Positions 7,563 to 11,649 of a DNA stretch of 11,649 bases are shown one piece after another. The notes beneath the pieces were generated by a model. It saw only the letters and a list, made by a program, of their open reading frames with translations. It was not told the origin of the DNA and made no database searches. The stretch is from Acanthaster planci. Its lineage: Eukaryota > Echinodermata > Asteroidea > Valvatida > Acanthasteridae. The translations under genes were made by a program, and so were the position numbers. The stretch is taken from positions 169,217 through 180,865 of the forward strand of contig NW_019091701.1 in NCBI RefSeq assembly GCF_001949145.1, written 5' to 3'. Each line of letters begins with the position of its first letter. Position 1 is the first letter of the stretch.

Positions 7563-8233
7563 TATGAATTAATGTCGATGTAAACCACTTTAATAGTAGT
7601 GCACTGAAATTATATAACTATGCGCTCTGTTCATCTCCATACTGATTTTATGCCAACGGAAGCAAGTACGTGTGCCGTACTATGCAACAACTGCGGTACG
7701 CGAACAACCTATTTGTGGAGCTCGAAAAAAGCCCAACCATGTCATTTGGCATAGAGCCAGAACTGCCACGCAAATAAAAATGTAAACATGTCGGGCTGTC
7801 CATTGTACGTAAGCAATACCACACTCATTCTATCGTAGCGTGTAACAGCTCCGGTGTAGACACTATGCGTATCTTTCATTGCACTACAGTGCCGTTAGAA
7901 AGTGCCAGGCTAGGCAATATGAGAAACAAGGCGGTGTCAAGTTCAAAGGTCCTGCGATATCAACGTTGTTCCCAGGGTATATTCGGAGAACGTTTACATG
8001 TATTTGTATATGTAAACGTATTTTTATGCGCGAAACGAGTTGAGTTAAGCACTTGCTGTATGAAAATAATTTTTTAAATACCAAATGTATTTCCTTTAAT
8101 GTTTGTATAGCGTTACACGCGAGATTTTCAATAAAACATTATCCTGTTTTTGACAATTCCACAAATCGAAGGAAAAGAATACATTTTGTGAAAAGCATAT
8201 ACCCCAGCAAACATCAGACAATCAGCCCAGTCT
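7563..8233. other. No gene seen
   Basis: Mostly AT-rich. Frames here are short, several lack ATG, and those on opposite strands overlap each other (7865-8084). The inverted repeat at 7990-8019 is listed separately. The run into the minisatellite has no recognisable element boundary. Confidence 0.55.
7990..8019. repeat. Inverted repeat, 10-bp perfect arms
   Basis: ACGTTTACAT (7990-7999) and ATGTAAACGT (8010-8019) flank a 10-base loop. The arms contain GTAAACA-like cores of the kind forkhead factors bind, but this is motif-level evidence only. Confidence 0.75.
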
Positions 8234-8442
8234 TGGCCCAGGTGTGGCAAGACCTGGCATGCCTTGGCTCAGCCATGGCAGCTCTGGACCAGTGCTGGCT
8301 CAGAACTGGCATCCCAGAGCTGGCTCAGAACTGGCATTAATTGTCATTGCCAACTCTGGGCCAATACTGGCCCAAGACTGGCAACAGGTCGATTAAGCAT
8401 ATCCCTTTTCAGGCACTGGAACAGAGCTGGCCCAGACCTGGT
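8234..8442 (+). repeat. Degenerate minisatellite, unit about TGGCYCAGANC
   Basis: About fifteen degenerate units begin TGG(C), mostly 10-11 bases apart, for example tggcccaggtg, tggctcagaac (twice), tggcccaagac and tggcccagacc. Two interruptions (about 8336-8355 and 8386-8412) break the array. One unit is inverted (tgggcca ... tggccca near 8358-8376), giving a local hairpin. Plus-strand open frames through the array read as Trp/Leu/Ala-rich peptides only because of the repeat, and I do not call them genes. Such arrays form the core of some invertebrate non-autonomous elements. Confidence 0.9.
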
Positions 8443-8481
8443 TAACTTCCTTATGTTTTAAAAGTAAATTTAATGACACAA

Positions 8482-8928
8482 TTGCAACATAAACACTATT
8501 TCACAGTTTATTGGAAAACTAGGTTCTTAATTAATATGACAACAAAGTACATTTTAGTGTACAGACTTTCACTGAAGGTATCTTTTCTTTGGCAGATGAC
8601 ATATGTATGTGTTTTCAATGTTGACCCACTAAAGACAATCGATATGTTAAAATGCAGGAAGTTATTTTCCATCCTCTTTAAAAACGTCATTTTTGTGAAA
8701 TGAAAAATAAGAAGCAATAACTAAATAAATAACAAATTAAATTAAATTAATTAAGACGAAACTGCAATATAAACACATGATATACCAGAGTTTAAAACTA
8801 CTTTGTGCACATCACGACACAAAATTATCAATTATATCCTTTATCGGAAGTTCTCTTTTTTGGCAGCTGTAAACAATGGAGCGTTTTATTTTTTGAGCGG
8901 ACGTATACTGATTTCTAATGTAAAATGC
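8482..8928 (+). repeat. Diverged direct repeat, about 275-bp spacing
   Basis: Four collinear matches recur at nearly constant spacing: tgcaacataaacac (near 8482) with tgcaatataaacac (281 later), aaaacta 8515 with 8794 (279), ttctttggcag ending 8595 with ttttttggcag ending 8866 (271), and taaaatgc 8648 with 8921 (273). The sequence between is poorly alike. This looks like an old tandem duplication directly downstream of the minisatellite. Both copies keep a pyrimidine-tract plus ggcag that resembles a 3' splice site. Confidence 0.4.
8734..8752 (+). repeat. Simple repeat (AAATT)n
   Basis: Three perfect AAATT units followed by a partial one. Confidence 0.8.
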
Positions 8929-9489
8929 CTCGAGCTATGTAGCAGCGTATTAATATTTCAGACGGTCCAGTTTGGCAATATGTTTTACTTGTTTGCTGAA
9001 ATTAAGTTTTTGATTTAAAATTTTGATGTGAAAAAAAATATTTGGAGTTTTATACACAAAAATGTGCTTATTAATTCTTAATGGGAATTTAATTATATAA
9101 CCTACAAAAAAAATTCCCGCCAAAATTTTGGCTGTTGTGTCTGGCTCCCATATTCTATCATGTGGAATTGAACACATTATGAGTCTCAGTGGTGGTGGAA
9201 CCAATTTATTCTTGTCCGTGCCATTTTGCCGGTGAAGATGTGCTGCCTCCCTGTGACATATATTGTATTTTTGGGCCTGAATCTTTTTATCTGGACTACT
9301 TTCCCTTCATCAAAGTTAATTCACAAAAAGTGTCTGATCGTTTTGATAAACAATTTATTGAATATAGTCAAAGAAACTTTTATGTCTTTCATGTGTGCCT
9401 CCGTGCCGGCTTGCAGCGCAAGTAGTCTACAGTGATACATGCACATACACGAGATAGGCCTAGGCCTTTAAGGCCGTTCCAACTTTATA
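8929..9489. other. No gene assigned; one open frame without ATG
   Basis: AT-rich to about 9170. A plus-strand frame of about 80 codons (9183-9425) opens after a TGA and an acceptor-like tctcag (9184-9189 region) and includes PCHFAGEDVLPPCDIYCIFG. It has no ATG and no clear donor at its end. I recognise no family and treat it as unproven. The GGCC-rich TAGGCCTAGGCC and GGCCTTTAAGGCC strings near 9456-9474 are palindromic. Confidence 0.45.
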
Positions 9490-9566
9490 TGGTACATGTA
9501 CATCTACATGTGCTTGCATGACTTGCAGACGTACAGTACATGCGTTCACGACATGTACCTGTACGT
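9490..9566. repeat. TACATG-rich palindromic patch
   Basis: Overlapping short palindromes of the ACATGT/GTACATGTAC type recur (ggtacatgtacat, ctacatgtgc, cagtacatgc, gacatgtacctgtac). The same sequence texture reappears at 10812-10876 in the copy-2-specific segment. Confidence 0.7.
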
Positions 9567-9580
9567 TATAAAGCCAGACT

Positions 9581-9802
9581 ATGATGCCATGGTTGTTGCC
9601 TTGGCAGGAAGTGATCACAGCAGTCACTGACTTCCAGTATACCGTACAAAGTGTGGTCTGCTCAAGTGAGCTCTAAATCGGCATAGAGACGGCCTAAACT
9701 CAGGCTGAAGTCAAATACAGCTGTAGCCTGTTGTCCGATGGTGAACTGCTGGTCGCTGGTACATGTGAAGGCTTCATAAGTTCACCTGACACGTACCTGT
9801 GA
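9581..9802 (+). pseudogene. Possible broken WD40-like fragment
   Basis: In one plus-strand frame, 31 codons from ATG 9581 (ending QSVVCSSEL at TAA 9674) are followed, after a second in-frame TAA at 9695, by 34 open codons (9698-9799) containing YSCSLLSDGELLVAGTCEG. The pattern DGxLLVAGxxxG resembles the central strands of a WD40 blade, such as those in the UTP15-type nucleolar proteins. Acceptor-like ttggcag (9601-9607) and actcag (9698-9703) precede each part, and a donor-like gtgagc (9666-9671) follows the first. The gap between that donor and the second acceptor is only 38 bases, too short for a normal intron. A decayed copy is more likely than two live exons. A TATAAAG at 9567 is probably fortuitous. 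One short motif match may be chance. Confidence 0.17.
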
Positions 9803-10064
9803 AGTTTCCCTGACTTTAGTTTGTCATGTCATTGTGATTGTGTTACTCCTTGCCTTTCATGTCTGGCAAATGTGGAAATAGCTGGCCTAGTGATACTATA
9901 GACAATCTGTGACTAACGTTAGTTGGGGAACCTGTCTGGAAATAGGTTTCAGTGGCCTTTTGACACTGAGAGTAGAATCAAGTGTCAATGATTTCATAGT
10001 CTGATCATCTTAGCATCAATTTTCAAGATGTATTTTTTTGCGTTGGGGAGATGTTAATTATATA

Positions 10065-10093
10065 NAAAAAAAAAAAAAAAAAAAAAAAAAAAA
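10065..10093 (+). repeat. Undetermined base plus run of 28 A
   Basis: An N at 10065 is followed by 28 A (10066-10093), ending exactly where similarity to copy 1 begins. Copy 1 has only a short A-rich run at the same place (4435-4446). The run may be a retroelement tail inserted at that site, an expanded homopolymer, or a sequencing/assembly junction. The roughly 260 bases before it (9803-10064) show no gene. Confidence 0.95.
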
Positions 10094-10269
10094 CGAGGTT
10101 GTATCTAGGCACCTTTCAGTCATCAAAGTACTGACAAACCTCAAACGGAACTGTTACCAATCTTCCAAGTTATAAGCAAGGTACGTCTGTTACACAGGTT
10201 ATTTTATTATCAGGGTTAGCATAAGCAACACCTTATTATTTTCAGCTACTTTGCAGCTCAACCTCGACT

Positions 10270-10299
10270 CATAAATAGTCCTTTTCTCGCAAGGATTCA
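10270..10299 (+). promoter_or_regulatory. TATA-like box with initiator, copy 2
   Basis: CATAAATA at 10270-10277 and the A of ATTCATAC at 10299 keep the 29-base spacing seen in copy 1. The ATG that follows in copy 1 is GTG here (10322-10324), so the downstream frame must start at a later ATG (10343) if it is used. Confidence 0.28.
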
Positions 10300-10342
10300 T
10301 ACGTTCCCCTTTCCACGCACAGTGACTTTACACAGCTTAGCT

Positions 10343-10468
10343 ATGTGTATTATGTTTACGGCCTTTGTATCGTGTCCAGGTCAGTCTTGGGTACCATACG
10401 CCGAACGCGTTATGTTGCTTGCACTTTTCGCAGCTGGAACTACATTTTGGACTACACACGATTTGTAA
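10343..10468 (+). CDS. Small ATG frame, copy-2 counterpart
   Basis: A 41-codon frame in the same phase as the copy-1 frame at 4694, but starting seven codons later because the first ATG has become GTG. It begins MCIMFTAFVSCPGQSW and then differs from copy 1, because copy 2 joins directly to the next duplicated block. The new part includes a hydrophobic VMLLALFAAGTTF. Codons past the junction have no counterpart in the same phase in copy 1. The donor-like CAG|GTCAGT is retained at 10378-10383. It is probably non-functional or chance. Confidence 0.1.
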   Translation: MCIMFTAFVSCPGQSWVPYAERVMLLALFAAGTTFWTTHDL

Positions 10469-10689
10469 TAATAACTAAAACACTAATTGTCTGACAAAGA
10501 GGTACTGTCTCACTTATGACACACCCTGACGATCGGAATATCTGATTGGCACAATGGATACTGATCACACGGATAACTCGAACGCCTGCAGAAAAATTGG
10601 TGCCTGATCAGACAAACCCAACAATTTAATTGAAACAGACAGACTTAAAGGTTTTGTACACTTTTTTTTTATTTTGGGGATGTTTCAAA

Positions 10690-11034
10690 CTAGCCTGTGC
10701 AGCGTATAAGTTGTTGTATCCTCATAAAATGAGAGGCTCTATAGCTTTGCTCTGAAATTAATGATGTATCAGTACTTGCCAATGTCGAATACTGTAGAAA
10801 CCCAATCGTGTGTACATACAGTACTACTGTACATGTACAGTACATACAGTACATGTACATGAACATACATATGTACAAGACTACTTCGGCCGAGTTGGCG
10901 ACGAGCGTGTATATACAATAGAACTGCTGGCGCTTTACGTGTACGCTCACGTTCACAGTTTCGATGTTGGAGGTCAACCAACATGTTATCATAAATATAC
11001 GGTGGCCCAGTTGCAACACGTTGATTTCAGCCAT
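10690..11034 (-). CDS. 114-codon ATG frame in the copy-2-specific segment
   Basis: This is the longest frame with a true ATG in the window, and it lies entirely inside the segment missing from copy 1. The start is MAEINVLQLG, and the frame also stays open 30 codons upstream without another ATG. Roughly residues 50-75 are hydrophobic and Tyr/Met/Cys-rich (VVLYICMFMYMYCMYC), which could be read as a membrane segment but is simply what the TACATG palindromic repeat encodes. I recognise no family. About one ATG frame of this length is expected by chance in AT-rich DNA of this size. Hypothetical at best. Confidence 0.12.
   Translation of the reverse strand: MAEINVLQLGHRIFMITCWLTSNIETVNVSVHVKRQQFYCIYTLVANSAEVVLYICMFMYMYCMYCTCTVVLYVHTIGFLQYSTLASTDTSLISEQSYRASHFMRIQQLIRCTG
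10817..10876. repeat. Nested TACATGTAC palindromes
   Basis: TACTGTACATGTACAGTA (10825-10842) is a perfect 18-bp palindrome. It overlaps TACAGTA/TACTGTA arms (10817-10831) and is followed by GTACATGTAC (10849-10858) and CATATG. The patch can fold into alternative hairpins and is unique to copy 2. Confidence 0.9.
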
Positions 11035-11092
11035 CGTTAACGTTGCCTTACCATTTTCGTTTAATTCGGATTTTGGACAAAAAATACATATC

Positions 11093-11123
11093 GGCCTATA
11101 AATAGGGACTGGTTGTGCGTTCA
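11093..11123 (+). promoter_or_regulatory. TATA box with initiator-like site, copy 2
   Basis: TATAAATA at 11097-11104 and GTTCACAG with its A at 11123 (26 bases apart) match copy 1. The one change in the 120-bp conserved stretch is the base right after that A (G in copy 1, C here). Confidence 0.33.
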
Positions 11124-11179
11124 CAGCTCTAGAGAAATTTGCTCCGGGTTGACGTTCTTTGGAAAATTAAACTCCCACA

Positions 11180-11275
11180 ATGCAAAACGTAGGAGTAATA
11201 AGTTTTTGTGTTATTATGAAACATGATTTACACTTCCATCAAATACCTGTAGCTACGCAAGTGCACACAACTTGA
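11180..11275 (+). CDS. Small ATG frame kept in both copies, copy 2
   Basis: A 31-codon frame with the same start (MQNVGVISFCV) and the same end (IPVATQVHTT) as the copy-1 frame at 6418. The middle differs: two adjacent base changes turn Pro into Ile, and a 9-base length difference replaces FRTGSV with FHQ. Start, stop and phase are all kept. The family is unknown. Same caveats as for copy 1: the frame is short and may be a chance reading of a conserved leader or first exon. Confidence 0.2.
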   Translation: MQNVGVISFCVIMKHDLHFHQIPVATQVHTT

Positions 11276-11649
11276 AATTAGCATACACTGCTGGTATGTG
11301 CGATTACAAAAGAGTAATTTTGTCGGTTTTCACTGAGTCGTCGTTTTCAAAGATAGATTATTACGCCTGTCATATAATGTGGGACGTCAGTGGTCATATG
11401 CTTCGTCATAAATCTCATCAATCAATTTCTTAATTGGGTTTCCTGACCAATAGGTACCATTTTTTCTGGAGATCTTTATTTTCTGATCTGCACTGTTGCA
11501 CAACTTCCACATCGACTGTTTTAAAACTGACATATGTACATTGCAACCAATATAAGATACACCCTAAAAGTGATGTTACACATTATTTTAGTAGCTGCTG
11601 GCTACCTGGCAAATCATCCAACCTCCTGTTTTTCACCATGTTTAAATTT

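Larger units (their letters stand above)
10583..11053. other. Copy-2-specific 0.47-kb segment
   Basis: It lies between ggataactcgaa and ttttcgtttaattcgg, which adjoin directly in copy 1 (6289/6290). I see no terminal inverted repeats and no clear target-site duplication, so insertion here and deletion in copy 1 are both open. It contains a T-run (10662-10670), a dense palindromic TACATGTAC patch and the longest ATG-initiated frame of the window (minus strand). Confidence 0.9.
10094..11649 (+). repeat. Large direct duplication, copy 2 (cut by window end)
   Basis: Same-orientation copy of 4447-6884, shorter because it lacks the 1.33-kb private segment, and carrying its own 0.47-kb segment (10583-11053). 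The last few bases (after 11643) no longer match copy 1, so either the block or the reliable sequence ends there. Small differences are spread through all three aligned parts, as expected for two alleles or a recent duplicate. Confidence 0.95.

Noticed and set aside
8234-8442. CRISPR-like array
   Set aside because: Units are 10-11 bases and contiguous, with no spacers. This is a degenerate minisatellite.
8053-8461. Plus-strand frames through the minisatellite
   Set aside because: They start at TTG or inside the array, and their sequence is just the repeat unit translated.
8473-8703. 76-codon plus-strand ATG frame and its minus-strand partner at 8508-8717
   Set aside because: Both strands are open over the same AT-rich bases, no motif is visible, and the related diverged repeat at 8763-8928 does not keep either frame.
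4447-11649. LTR retrotransposon, with the two copies as long terminal repeats
   Set aside because: The copies do not start with TG or end with CA. There is no primer-binding site after copy 1, no polypurine tract before copy 2, and no gag or pol similarity in the 3.2 kb between.
10066-11649. Processed retrocopy of copy 1 lacking an intron
   Set aside because: The missing 1.33 kb does not have GT..AG ends, the A-run is at the 5' side of the copy rather than the 3' side, and copy 2 contains extra sequence of its own.

Overview
The window looks like non-coding or gene-poor nuclear DNA from a metazoan, most likely a marine invertebrate. It is AT-rich, has no long open frame on either strand, no bacterial operon layout and no ribosome-binding sites. 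It is studded with TACATGTAC-type and GGCC-centred palindromes, a degenerate minisatellite and TATA-box-like sites. That palindrome texture reminds me of amphioxus, echinoderm, hemichordate and some lophotrochozoan genomes, but I cannot name a species. No gene can be assigned to a family with confidence. Every coding call below is low-confidence and labelled so.

The dominant feature is a large direct duplication. Copy 1 (4447-6884) and copy 2 (10094-11649, running to the window end) are about 94-97% alike by eye over three collinear blocks. Copy 1 carries a 1.33-kb segment (4767-6094) missing from copy 2. Copy 2 carries a 0.47-kb segment (10583-11053) missing from copy 1. The two undetermined bases in the window (6891 and 10065) lie beside the end of copy 1 and the start of copy 2, the latter next to a run of 28 A. 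This fits either a real recent duplication or two alleles of one polymorphic locus wrongly assembled in tandem.

Layout: 1-4446 is mostly AT-rich with a few exon-like open frames (89-292 minus, 487-657 plus, 2894-3112 minus), small palindromes and a short tandem repeat. Copy 1 holds two TATA plus initiator pairs on the plus strand (4642 and 6335), each followed by a small ATG frame. Its private segment contains a CpG-rich island with a TATA/CCAAT/E-box arrangement facing the minus strand. 6892-10064 holds a near-perfect 28-bp hairpin (7483-7558), a TGGCYCAGANC minisatellite (8234-8442), a diverged direct repeat (8482-8928) and a possible broken WD40-like fragment (9581-9799). Copy 2 repeats the plus-strand promoter-like sites and small frames.

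The most interesting pattern is the module at 6331-6522 and 11093-11275. A 120-bp stretch with TATA box, initiator-like site and ATG differs at one base between copies, and the 31-34-codon frame after it stays open across a 9-base length difference.
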